DNA from: ZC4RG30 sp031424095
GTDB taxonomy: Bacteria; Pseudomonadota; Gammaproteobacteria; Steroidobacterales; Steroidobacteraceae
NCBI GenBank assembly: GCA_031424095.1
Contig: JANPGU010000042.1
Coordinates: forward strand, 1-13,195
Length of the DNA stretch: 13,195 nt
Direction: 5' to 3'
The notes under the pieces were generated by a model that was not told where the DNA came from, did no database searches, and saw only the letters and a program-made list of their open reading frames with translations. Below are positions 6,228 to 13,195 of this stretch, one piece after another (the stretch's first letter is position 1; every line of letters starts with the position of its first letter). Both the position numbers and the translations under genes were made by a program.

Positions 6228-6744
6228 CGAGAGACAGGTCGGCGATCAATCCTTTCTCTGCAAAGCCGAACGCCAGGATCGGCTTCTTGTCAGTGGTGCT
6301 GTCATACTGTTCGTTGGCACTCTTCGCCACTAAGGTGATGCCCGCATCGGCGCCGATTGACCAGCCGTTGCTGTTGGTGAACTTGTCGAGTGACTGCTGG
6401 CTCATGAACATGATGACTTCGCTGTGCTTCGCGAGTCCCAGCGTCAGTCCGACCGAGGCGGCGCCGATGCTGTAGTACCCGACGGTCTTGCCATTGACTT
6501 GCAGTACCCCCTCACCGAACTCGCCAGCAACTCCGACACCCGCCTTGGTAACGCGGGGGAATACCAACACGCCAGCTGCCTTCTTGCTCAGCGCAGCATT
6601 GCCTGTGTGCAGGGCGTTGAACTCCTTGACGGTGTCAGTTACACGCGCGTCGATTTCCGACTTGGTTGCAGCTGAGCCTGTGGCTGAGCCTGCGATTCCG
6701 AGAATGGTAAGGCCAGTAATGGCGAGGATCTTGAAGGTGTTCAT
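6196..6744 (-). CDS. SYLF (Ysc84-type) lipid-binding protein, secreted
   Basis: The predicted protein has 182 residues. It starts at an ATG giving a clean Sec signal peptide, MNTFKILAITGLTILG... with likely cleavage after GSAA. The mature part follows the SYLF/YSC84 pattern: ALSKKAAGVLVFPRVTKAG, then GEFGEGVLQVNGKTVGYYSIGA, then GLTLGLAKHSEVIMFM, then GWSIGADAGITLVAK and a closing LIADLSLDGTKI. SYLF proteins bind phosphoinositide-like lipids in eukaryotes; bacterial forms are periplasmic proteins of unclear role. The open frame extends upstream to 6861, but that extension lacks homology and would bury the signal peptide. This is the first gene of the four-gene minus-strand operon. I could not identify a confident promoter upstream. 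Confidence 0.85.
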   Translation of the reverse strand: MNTFKILAITGLTILGIAGSATGSAATKSEIDARVTDTVKEFNALHTGNAALSKKAAGVLVFPRVTKAGVGVAGEFGEGVLQVNGKTVGYYSIGAASVGLTLGLAKHSEVIMFMSQQSLDKFTNSNGWSIGADAGITLVAKSANEQYDSTTDKKPILAFGFAEKGLIADLSLDGTKITEIKK

Positions 6745-6911
6745 GAGTATCTGCCGCATCTGAATGGAGACGGCCAATATGTGCGGCGATTCAGATTCAG
6801 TCTGTACGTTCGCCAACAGTGCAAGCGATTGCGTGCGCATGCACAATCGCCGGATGTCCATGAGCCTCTCATTCAGTCAGTGGCTCACGCTGCAAGGGTT
6901 TCCGCCGAAGT

Positions 6912-7295
6912 ATGCTGGTGATGAAACTGATGTTGCGCTACATGCAGGGGCTGATTGCGCAAATGTCACAGACCGCGGTCTGCAATCGCCATCATTCTCT
7001 GGATCAGCAAGTCTGCCGGCTACTTCTTCTGTGGCTGGATCGAACTGTGGGCAGAGAAATGGCGATGACCCACGAACTGATCGCTTTTGTCCTAGGGGTG
7101 CGGCGCGAAGGTGTCACCGCAGTTGCAGGGGCAATCCAGGCTATCGGCCTCATCCAGTATGCACGCGGCCGCAAAAAGGTTCTTGATCGGCACGGACTGG
7201 AGCGACGCACATGTGAGTGCTATGCAGTTGTACATGGGGAATGCACCAAGCTGCTCGACGAGCCACTGCCCTGGGAGCTCGCTGCCATTTCCTAG
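6912..7295 (+). pseudogene. 5'-truncated Crp/Fnr-family regulator (C-terminal HTH part)
   Basis: The 127-residue frame corresponds to the dimerisation helix and winged helix-turn-helix of Crp/Fnr-type regulators. The helix segment is MLRYMQGLIAQMSQTAVCNR, then HHSLDQQVCRLLLLWLDR, then HTH MTHELIAFVLGVRREGVTAV and wing GLIQYARGRKKVLDR, ending CECYAVVHGECTKLL. The roughly 110-130-residue cyclic-nucleotide-like sensor domain expected upstream is missing. The frame is closed by a stop at 6861-6863, and neighbouring frames show no sensor remnant. The HTH itself is uninterrupted, so a DNA-binding-only product is conceivable, but no good Shine-Dalgarno precedes 6912. It is convergent with the small gene at 7327-7548 and divergent from the SYLF operon. 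Confidence 0.7.
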
Positions 7296-7326
7296 TTTTA
7301 TGAGGCTGGCGGCTCGTGAATGGATG

Positions 7327-7548
7327 TCATGCAACCAGGACAAGATGCCCTTGATGGGCGGCCGTTGCAATTTCCGTTCGTGGGAGAGCTATGGAACTTT
7401 GGCCACGCGCGCCCCAGATGATGTCGATGGCGGTACCGCCCCGGCTTTCGACAAGGCATGGTCCGACAGGAATGAAGCGTTGCCGGCCCCCACTGGCGAG
7501 GTACGAGATGGGCGCGGTGACGCGTGCGAGGTGCGTTGTAATGTCCAT
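7327..7548 (-). CDS. Small conserved-looking protein of unknown function (73 aa)
   Basis: From ATG 7548 the product begins MDITTHLARVTAPISYLA and continues with IPVGPCLVE, then TAIDIIWGARGQSSIALP and GHLVLVA at the end. The pattern suggests a compact beta-rich fold. I recall similar short unnamed proteins in Burkholderiales, but cannot name a family. The open frame extends upstream to 7686, but the 46 residues before the chosen ATG look random. A weak GAGA precedes the start. It lies 131 bp downstream of the BON gene on the same strand and may be the last gene of that group. Confidence 0.55.
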   Translation of the reverse strand: MDITTHLARVTAPISYLASGGRQRFIPVGPCLVESRGGTAIDIIWGARGQSSIALPRTEIATAAHQGHLVLVA

Positions 7549-7679
7549 AGCGTTCTCGTTGTGGGTGTACTTAGGCATCGCTAAGGACGCATTTGTCTTC
7601 TGACATCCAGCGGTATCGGCCCTGGAGTCACGCATTCGGTGGATAGTGCAAAGCCGAGTGCGTCGACCCTGCGTGCTTC

Positions 7680-8333
7680 TCAGCAAGTGATCGCGATGTT
7701 GTTGATTACCTTGCCTACGCCAGGGGTGGCCCAGGCAGAGTTGGATGCAAGTTCCCGCTCCGACCAGCTATGCGTGGTGCCAGACAGGGTCACGTCAGAT
7801 CCGCTGACATTGACAATGATCTGCTGTGCATCATTCACGGCCCTTCGCTTGAGCGAAGCTTCGATCTGCGACTTTACGGCACTCATGGACGCCTGGGGCT
7901 TGATCGCTATCTCATCGCTCAGTCCGACCACACCGGAGAGGTAGCGGACGGCGTTCTTGGCAGCTTCCCGCTGATAGTCCCATTCGACACTTCCTGACAG
8001 CGTCATCCAGCCTTGCTCAGCCTTCACTTTGATGGAATCCTTCGGTACGACGGTCGTCCAGCCGAGACTGCGTTCGACCGATTGGGCGATGTCGCCATCG
8101 GTGCGCTTGCCGTAACCAGGCAGCTTGACATCCAATTCGATGGCCAGCCCCTTGATCCCGGCAACGCGCTGGGCGGCCCGCTCGGCATTAAGCTTCTCGG
8201 TGTAACTGTCAATGTGGCCAGCCAGCGTCACCGTTCCATTTTTGACCTCTACGCCGATCTGGGCAGCGTTTACTGACGGCTCCCAGGTAAGTTCTGCAAT
8301 GATGTCCTGTTTAAGTTGTCCATCTGTTTTCAT
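7680..8333 (-). CDS. Triple BON-domain protein (OsmY-like, no signal peptide)
   Basis: The 217-aa protein consists of three BON repeats, about residues 3-71, 78-146 and 149-215. Each shows the alternating pattern around V-x-NG/SG-x-VTLSG: VKNGTVTLAGHIDS, VKAEQGWMTLSGSVEW and VSGSDVTLSGTTHSW. BON domains are thought to bind phospholipid surfaces; OsmY-type proteins with two are periplasmic and stress-induced. There is no signal peptide here, so this form is predicted cytoplasmic or exported by another route. The ATG at 8333 forms an ATGA overlap with the stop of the upstream 76-aa gene, which indicates coupled translation. The three repeats have diverged from one another. Confidence 0.9.
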   Translation of the reverse strand: MKTDGQLKQDIIAELTWEPSVNAAQIGVEVKNGTVTLAGHIDSYTEKLNAERAAQRVAGIKGLAIELDVKLPGYGKRTDGDIAQSVERSLGWTTVVPKDSIKVKAEQGWMTLSGSVEWDYQREAAKNAVRYLSGVVGLSDEIAIKPQASMSAVKSQIEASLKRRAVNDAQQIIVNVSGSDVTLSGTTHSWSERELASNSAWATPGVGKVINNIAITC

Positions 8334-8560
8334 TGCGCCGCGCTCACTCTTCGGAAGGAGGTGATATCGTGACGTTGACTATGCGTTTCTGTCTGTTTGG
8401 CGCCGAACCAAGAAGCTGAAGTGTCCAACAACTCGTAGGGTTCCGATTGAGGGACGGCGTTTGCTAGCAGGGGAATTGCGCCACCTTCGTTGTCCCAACG
8501 AGCCAAGGCAATCGAACGCATGCGCCTCGTCTCCGGGCCATCGGTACCTCTGGCGGCCAT
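8330..8560 (-). CDS. Small protein of unknown function (76 aa), BON operon leader
   Basis: The start at 8560 is preceded by AAGGA with an 8-base gap. The gene ends in an ATGA overlap with the BON gene, so two independent signals support it as real. The protein begins MAARGTDGPETRRMRSIAL and carries ARWDNEGGAIP, a motif I recall from other short unnamed proteobacterial proteins. The second half is Ser/Thr/Gln-rich and probably disordered. No domain, membrane helix or cysteine pair is seen. A longer frame from 8602 lacks a ribosome binding site. Confidence 0.65.
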   Translation of the reverse strand: MAARGTDGPETRRMRSIALARWDNEGGAIPLLANAVPQSEPYELLDTSASWFGAKQTETHSQRHDITSFRRVSAAQ

Positions 8561-8776
8561 TTCTGAATTCCTTGAGGTAGTTGCCGACTGCGGATGCCTC
8601 ATTCCATACAGGTATCAGCATTCCGGCGTCTGTGCGGTTGACGACATGGCGGCGAAAGGCCGGTGTGCGGCAGCGAACCGACGCCAGCCATGCTCCGGTT
8701 GATGATGGGAGGTGATGCCATCCCAAGCGCCATGCTTTCGCGGGGTTGTAGCTTTCACCCCAATGGGAAGTGGTCC
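8561..8776. promoter_or_regulatory. Divergent intergenic region between BON and PRC-barrel operons
   Basis: These 216 bases should contain promoters for both operons. A TTGACG at 8638-8643 on the plus strand could be a -35 box, but no acceptable -10 box follows at 16-18 bases. On the minus strand no convincing pair is visible either. An alternative sigma factor or activator-dependent promoter is possible. No Fnr-type TTGAT-N4-ATCAA box was found. Confidence 0.35.
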
Positions 8777-9568
8777 ATGTTGCGCAGCCTCAAATCGCTA
8801 GAGAAGTATCAGATTCGCGCCTCGGACGGCCACATAGGCCACATCAAAGATTTCTACTTTGATGACGATGCTTGGGCAGTGCGCTACATTGTGGTGGATA
8901 CCGGGAACTGGCTTGCGGGCCGGGACGTCCTGATCTCGCCGATCTCTGTCGACCATACCAGCTGGTCGGAGCAGACGCTGCCTGTGCACATCACGCGCGA
9001 GCAGGTTCGGAACAGTCCGGGCATCGATACCGACAAGCCCGTATCTCGACAAAATGAAGAGCAGTTGTTTGGCTTCTACGGTTACCCGTACTACTGGGGT
9101 GGGGCTGGGATATGGGGTGAGGGGCCCTACCCCTACGCTCTCTCACCGGGATATATCAGCTCAAGGGAAGGGCGAGTGGAACATGAGCGCGAGCTGGAAG
9201 GATATCTCCGCGATGAACGAGCGCGCCATCGCAACGATAAACCGAATCTACGCAGTTGCAATGCGGTCGCCGGGTATCGTGTCCATGCTAACGACGGTGA
9301 GTTGGGGCACGTCACGGATTTTCTGGTCGACGCTGATACTTGGGCTATCCGCCAGGTTGTTATCGACACCAGCAACTGGTGGCTCGGCCACAAGGTTCTG
9401 GTCGCGCCATGGTGGATAACGGGTGTTCAATGGTCTGAACGATTGGTTGCGGTGGACCTCGCCAGGGATCGGATCAGGAATTCACCCTACTACGACCCTG
9501 CAGTCGAATGGAGCGAAACTCAGGACCAGCACCTTCACCAGCACTACGGTGCAAGTGTGAATAAGTAG
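8777..9568 (+). CDS. Double PRC-barrel domain protein
   Basis: The 264-aa protein has two PRC-barrel units. The first (about residues 2-85) includes SLEKYQIRASDGHIGHIKDF, WAVRYIVVDTGNWLAGRDVL and REQVRNSPGID. The second (about 170-255) repeats the pattern: VAGYRVHANDGELGHVTDFL, WAIRQVVIDTSNWWLGHKVL and RDRIRNSPYYDP. Between them is an aromatic/Gly-rich linker (GFYGYPYYWGGAGIWG) and a charged helix rich in Glu/Arg. PRC barrels act as protein- or RNA-interaction modules; this tandem form is common beside stress genes and has no known reaction. The start at 8777 is chosen because GGGAAG lies 6 bases upstream and similarity begins at once; the open frame reaches back to 8663 without homology. It heads the plus-strand operon. 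Confidence 0.85.
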   Translation: MLRSLKSLEKYQIRASDGHIGHIKDFYFDDDAWAVRYIVVDTGNWLAGRDVLISPISVDHTSWSEQTLPVHITREQVRNSPGIDTDKPVSRQNEEQLFGFYGYPYYWGGAGIWGEGPYPYALSPGYISSREGRVEHERELEGYLRDERARHRNDKPNLRSCNAVAGYRVHANDGELGHVTDFLVDADTWAIRQVVIDTSNWWLGHKVLVAPWWITGVQWSERLVAVDLARDRIRNSPYYDPAVEWSETQDQHLHQHYGASVNK

Positions 9569-9578
9569 AAGCGGCTGC

Positions 9579-10283
9579 GTGTGCTTTTCGGCGACTGGTA
9601 GTTTCGTTGCTTCGGGAGTGCTGGCTGGAATTGGAGTTCTGGCGCTGCAACGCAATGCGTCAAAGGCGCACTGGATGGTGGCGACCATTCCGCTGCTCTT
9701 CGCGGCACAGCAGGCGGCTGAGGGAGTTGTCTGGCTGACAATCGGCAATCCCGATAGAAGCGGGCTGCAGAATGCGGCGGTGGATGGTTTCCTCGGGTTC
9801 GCACTCGTGATCTGGCCATTGTGGCTTCCCGCCGCCTTGCTTCGGGTAGAAGCTGATGGCTTGCGTCGGAAGTTGCTGTGGGGATTGCTCGGTGCGGGCC
9901 TCGGCGTTGCGATGACCGCCGGCGTGCTTCTGATGCGTTGGCAGCCAGTCGCCGAAGTTGCTGGCCACTGCATTCACTATACCTACTCACCCGGTGCTGG
10001 CGCTTTTGCGCCTGGTGTCTACCTGGCGGCCTATGCGATTCCCGTTGTCGTTCCGTTCTTTGCTTCCAGTGTGAGTCTGGCGCGGACAACGGGTGCGGCA
10101 TTGTTCCTTTCGCTCGTTGCCGCGGTAGTTATTGAGCGCCAGGCGTTGACGTCGGTCTGGTGCTTCTTCGCTGCAGTCCTCAGCGGACTTGTGCTTGCCA
10201 CGATTATTTTGGAGCAGCGTCGCGCCAGACAGATAACTCATCTCAAAAAGACTGTCCGCGGAGACGATCTTGGCGCCGGCTGA
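9579..10283 (+). CDS. DUF6629-type multi-pass membrane protein
   Basis: The protein has 234 residues and starts at a GTG with MCFSATGSF, the N-terminal signature I recall for DUF6629-type membrane proteins. About seven hydrophobic helices follow. Conserved-looking elements include AAQQAAEGVVWL in helix two and GHCIHYTYS in a loop between helices, where His and Cys could bind a ligand or metal. The function is unknown. It starts 10 bases after the PRC-barrel stop and overlaps the ATPase start by 14 bp, so it is in the middle of a three-gene operon. The C-terminal tail is basic and probably cytoplasmic. Confidence 0.75.
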   Translation: MCFSATGSFVASGVLAGIGVLALQRNASKAHWMVATIPLLFAAQQAAEGVVWLTIGNPDRSGLQNAAVDGFLGFALVIWPLWLPAALLRVEADGLRRKLLWGLLGAGLGVAMTAGVLLMRWQPVAEVAGHCIHYTYSPGAGAFAPGVYLAAYAIPVVVPFFASSVSLARTTGAALFLSLVAAVVIERQALTSVWCFFAAVLSGLVLATIILEQRRARQITHLKKTVRGDDLGAG

Positions 10284-12843
10284 GCCAGCCTGGCATGTCG
10301 GGCTGTCCGCCGCGGCCGCGCACCGGCGAATGGCTAGCGATGGACCCAATGAGCTGCCTCGGTCCCGCAGCCGTTCGATACTGCGTATCGTATTGGACGT
10401 GCTGCGCGAACCGATGCTGGCTCTGTTGCTTGTGGGTGGTGTGGCCTATCTGTTGCTCGGAAGCCTGACCGAGGCGCTGATCCTGCTGGCATTCGCCACG
10501 TTTTCAATCGCTGTCACTGTGTTTCAGGAATCGCGCACCGAACATGTACTCGAAGCGCTGCGTGATTTGTCGGCACCTCGAGCGCTGGTGATCCGGGATG
10601 GAACGCGTTTGCGCATCGCTGGACGGGAGGTCGTGCGTGACGATCTGCTCGTGCTCGAGCAGGGCGATCGGGTTGCCGCCGATGCCGTGCTCCTCGATGC
10701 CACGGATTTGCAAACGGATGAAGCGCTGCTCACGGGAGAGTCGATGCCCGTGAGCAAGGTCGCTGGCAAACACGACGCTGTGTCCGATGCCCATCGCCCC
10801 GGAGGCGACGGGCAGCCCTATGTCTATTCCGGTTCGCTCGTGGCACGCGGCAGTGGCGTTGCTCGTGTGCTTGCGACAGGCCCGCGGAGCCAGATTGGAA
10901 GAATCGGACATTCATTGGCGATGCTGGAGACCGAATTGCCACGTCTGCAGGCCCAGATCAAACGCGTCGTGATCTGGTGCGCCGTCGGTGGCGGCGCGGT
11001 GGCGCTGCTGGTCGTAGTGCTCTTCGGGCTGCTGCGCGGCAGCTGGATCGAAGCCGTACTGGCGGGCATCGCCATCGGCATGGCGATGTTGCCAGAGGAA
11101 TTCCCCGTCGTGCTGACGGTCTTCATGGCAATGGGCGCCTGGCGAATCGGTCGGGCAGGTGTGCTCACCCGGCGCGCGGCGGCCATCGAGACCCTCGGTT
11201 CGGCTACTGTCCTGTGCACTGACAAGACAGGCACGCTCACCGAGAACCGCATGTCGGTCGCAGAGCTTTGGCTTCCGTCGGGTGAGAATTTCACTCCGGG
11301 CGTGAAGGACGTTGTCCCGCCCGCTTTTACTGCGCTGCTTCGCACCGCGGATTTGGCGAGCGCGGCACAACCAACCGACCCGATGGACGTGGCACTGAAA
11401 TCTGCGCGTGTTGCCGGCGACGACCAGGAAGGTGCCGATGGCGAACTCGTGCACGTCTATGGGCTACGCTCCGAACTGCTGGCGATGTCGAACGTGTGGA
11501 TGGTAGGGGACGACCTGAAGATCGCCGCAAAAGGCGCACCCGAGGCCATCGGCACGCTGTGCCAGCTGCAACCGGCCGCGCTGAGAGCCATGATGGAAGC
11601 AGTCGAGGCGATGGCTGGTCGAGGTATTCGCATGCTGGCAGTTGCAACGGCGAGTCATGCTGGTGCGCAGTGGGCACAATCACAGCGCGACTACCCGTAT
11701 GTGCTTGCCGGACTGGTCGGCCTGGCCGACCCACTGCGCCCGAGCGTGCCCGCGGCCGTTGCCGAATGCCGCAGCGCCGGCATTCGAGTTGTCATGATCA
11801 CCGGCGACTATGCTACCACGGCGCGTTCCATCGCGACCCAGGCCGGGATTGCGGAGGGTGAGGTGCTGACCGGGACCGAGCTTGCGGCGCTCGATGACAA
11901 GGCATTGGCGGCACACCTTGACCGCGTCACTGTGTTTGCCCGCATCATGCCGGAGCAGAAACTGCGCATTGTCGAGGCTTACAAGGCCGCCGGGCACGTG
12001 GTGGCGATGACCGGCGACGGCGTGAACGACGCACCTTCCCTCAAGGCCGCGCACATTGGCGTCGCGATGGGAAAACGTGGCACCGATGTCGCGCGCGAAG
12101 CATCCGCCATCGTGCTGCTTGACGACGACTTCGGCTCCATTGTCCACTCGATCCGCCTTGGACGGCGCATCTACGACAACATCCGCAAGGCGATGGCATT
12201 CATATTCGCCGTGCATGTACCAATCGCGGGACTTGCGCTGCTGCCCTTGTTGTTCGGGTTACCGATCCTTCTGGGACCCATACACATCGCACTGCTTGAG
12301 CTGGTAATAGACCCGGTCTGCGCACTGGTGTTCGAAGCGGAGCGCGACGAGAAAAACATAATGCGCAGGCCGCCGCGTAGCCCAGCTGAGCCGTTGTTCT
12401 CGTTCAGCATGGTGGCTTGGAGCGTGTTCCAGGGTATCGTCGCGTTTGCCATGCTGGCGACACTATTCGTGTTGGAGACAAACTTTGCCATGCACGATTC
12501 CGAGCTGCGAGCGCTGATGTTTTTCGCACTGGTGGCAGAAGTACTGGCATTGATTCTTGTGAATCGGACATTTAGTGCTTCGCTGGGTCAGGCGATGCTT
12601 CGCCACAACGTGGCGCTGCGTTATGTGTTTGCGGCGGTACTGATGATCACCAGTGCAATCCTGCTCTGGCCACGCGCCCAGGTACTGCTCAAGTTCGGTT
12701 CGGTCGCATGGACGGACATGGCATTGGCAGCGGGGCTTGGCGCCGTACTCCTGATCGTGCTTGAGCTGTGCAAGCCAAGGGTTGGCAATCTGCTTTCACG
12801 CCCTGGCAAGCAGCACAGCCATACAGCTTCCAATAACCCGTGA
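10270..12843 (+). CDS. Cation-translocating P-type ATPase (P2-like)
   Basis: This is a complete 857-aa ion pump. In order it has an N-terminal cation-ATPase domain (GLSAAAAHRRMASDGPNELP), the actuator TGES (155-158), the TM4 motif PEEFP (275-279), the phosphorylation site DKTGT with D318, KGAPE (421-425) for nucleotide binding, DPLR (487-490), TGD (511-513) and the hinge GDGVNDAP (582-589). A C-terminal group of six helices includes ELVIDPVCALVFE. The layout is that of P2 calcium/proton-type ATPases, but PEEFP replaces the calcium-type PEGLP, and TM5/TM6 lack the textbook SERCA ligands, so the ion is unclear. There is no N-terminal heavy-metal domain and no CPC motif, so it is not a P1B pump. 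The TTG start at 10270 is supported by GGAG six bases upstream; the next in-frame ATG (10330) would cut into the N domain. Confidence 0.93.
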   Translation: MAPAEPAWHVGLSAAAAHRRMASDGPNELPRSRSRSILRIVLDVLREPMLALLLVGGVAYLLLGSLTEALILLAFATFSIAVTVFQESRTEHVLEALRDLSAPRALVIRDGTRLRIAGREVVRDDLLVLEQGDRVAADAVLLDATDLQTDEALLTGESMPVSKVAGKHDAVSDAHRPGGDGQPYVYSGSLVARGSGVARVLATGPRSQIGRIGHSLAMLETELPRLQAQIKRVVIWCAVGGGAVALLVVVLFGLLRGSWIEAVLAGIAIGMAMLPEEFPVVLTVFMAMGAWRIGRAGVLTRRAAAIETLGSATVLCTDKTGTLTENRMSVAELWLPSGENFTPGVKDVVPPAFTALLRTADLASAAQPTDPMDVALKSARVAGDDQEGADGELVHVYGLRSELLAMSNVWMVGDDLKIAAKGAPEAIGTLCQLQPAALRAMMEAVEAMAGRGIRMLAVATASHAGAQWAQSQRDYPYVLAGLVGLADPLRPSVPAAVAECRSAGIRVVMITGDYATTARSIATQAGIAEGEVLTGTELAALDDKALAAHLDRVTVFARIMPEQKLRIVEAYKAAGHVVAMTGDGVNDAPSLKAAHIGVAMGKRGTDVAREASAIVLLDDDFGSIVHSIRLGRRIYDNIRKAMAFIFAVHVPIAGLALLPLLFGLPILLGPIHIALLELVIDPVCALVFEAERDEKNIMRRPPRSPAEPLFSFSMVAWSVFQGIVAFAMLATLFVLETNFAMHDSELRALMFFALVAEVLALILVNRTFSASLGQAMLRHNVALRYVFAAVLMITSAILLWPRAQVLLKFGSVAWTDMALAAGLGAVLLIVLELCKPRVGNLLSRPGKQHSHTASNNP

Positions 12844-12845
12844 TG

Positions 12846-13195
12846 CTAGGATTCTAGGTTGCTGCGCAGCGCCGCCGAGATGGATGCAACGCACGCCCGC
12901 GCTGTGCGGCTGACGCCAACGATGGTCGCGGATGAGGCACCCGCCCAGTCGCCGTAGCCGAGAAGCCAGAGACGGGGTTCGGAGGTGGAGCGGGTGTTTT
13001 GCACATCGACCCGGCCGTCGACATCCACCACGCCGAGAGAGTGCAGATGGTCCAACGCCGGGCGGTATCCCGTGCACCAGATGACGGCATCGATGGCGTC
13101 GTCTAGACTTTCGGTCCAACGTATCCCATGAGCGAGAAAGTTTTGGAACGGACGCACAGATTGAAGTGCGCCTCGACTGCGGGCCTCTCTGACCG
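12846..13195 (-). CDS. ArsO-like FAD-dependent monooxygenase, C-terminal part
   Basis: Only the last 116 or so codons are in the window; the frame stays open to the right edge. The sequence DAVIWCTGYRPALDHLHSLG, followed by DGRVDV, NTRSTSEPRLWLLGYGDWAG and SATIVGVSRTAR, matches the C-terminal FAD/NAD(P)-binding end of flavin monooxygenases. It is closest in my memory to the ArsO group found in arsenic-resistance clusters. The TGY/F-x-P motif is typical of these enzymes. No arsenic genes are in view, so that role cannot be tested here. Its stop lies two bases from the ATPase stop, the genes being convergent with no visible terminator between them. Confidence 0.75.
   Translation of the reverse strand, partial: VREARSRGALQSVRPFQNFLAHGIRWTESLDDAIDAVIWCTGYRPALDHLHSLGVVDVDGRVDVQNTRSTSEPRLWLLGYGDWAGASSATIVGVSRTARACVASISAALRSNLES

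Noticed and set aside
8355..8419. AAGGAGGTGAT, a near-perfect anti-16S Shine-Dalgarno, 7 bases before a GTG with a 16-codon frame (plus strand)
   Set aside because: It lies antisense within the well-supported 76-aa gene, where it encodes part of HDITSFRR on the minus strand. The 16-residue product shows no features, so the match is probably chance.

Overview
The window is GC-rich chromosomal DNA from a proteobacterium. I favour a Burkholderiales-like betaproteobacterium. The grounds are the CNRHHSLDQQ-type Crp/Fnr fragment and the set of stress-type accessory genes (SYLF, transaldolase, Acg-type nitroreductase, multi-BON, PRC-barrel and P-type ATPase proteins). Species cannot be fixed from sequence alone.

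Left part (1-2271) is an integration hot spot. Two 50-bp direct repeats (217-266 and 1659-1708, 46/50 identical) end in bases resembling the 3' end of a tRNA-Ser gene, and both have integrase arm-site-like GGTACCTAC/GGCACTTCC words on their left. They bracket one gene, a GSU2403/NTP_transf_8-type nucleotidyltransferase (518-1531). Its promoter is overlain by a perfect inverted repeat with 15-bp arms (484-516). Just right of the second repeat is the N-terminal stump of a P4-type tyrosine integrase (from 1866). This looks like a minimal att-bounded cargo cassette next to a decayed element.

Middle part: a membrane-anchored flavodoxin-like protein (2272-2910, +) converges on a tight minus-strand operon. 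Read from right to left it is SYLF lipid-binding protein (6744-6196), transaldolase (6227-5100), DUF6544-like membrane protein (5100-4240) and a Tat/lipobox-bearing Acg-type nitroreductase (4256-3072). All three junctions overlap. Right of it lies a 5'-truncated Crp/Fnr regulator (6912-7295, +).

Right part: a second minus-strand group (8560-7327) holds a 76-aa unknown protein, a triple-BON protein coupled to it by an ATGA overlap, and a 73-aa unknown protein. Facing away from it is a plus-strand operon: a double PRC-barrel protein (8777-9568), a DUF6629-type membrane protein (9579-10283) and an 857-aa cation P-type ATPase (10270-12843). The window ends in the C-terminal part of an ArsO-like FAD monooxygenase on the minus strand (12846 to beyond 13195).

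Together the right two-thirds reads as an envelope/metabolic stress module with no housekeeping genes. It recalls low-oxygen or general-stress gene clusters of Burkholderia-type bacteria; that comparison is from memory and is inference. No rRNA, complete tRNA, CRISPR array or intact insertion sequence was seen.
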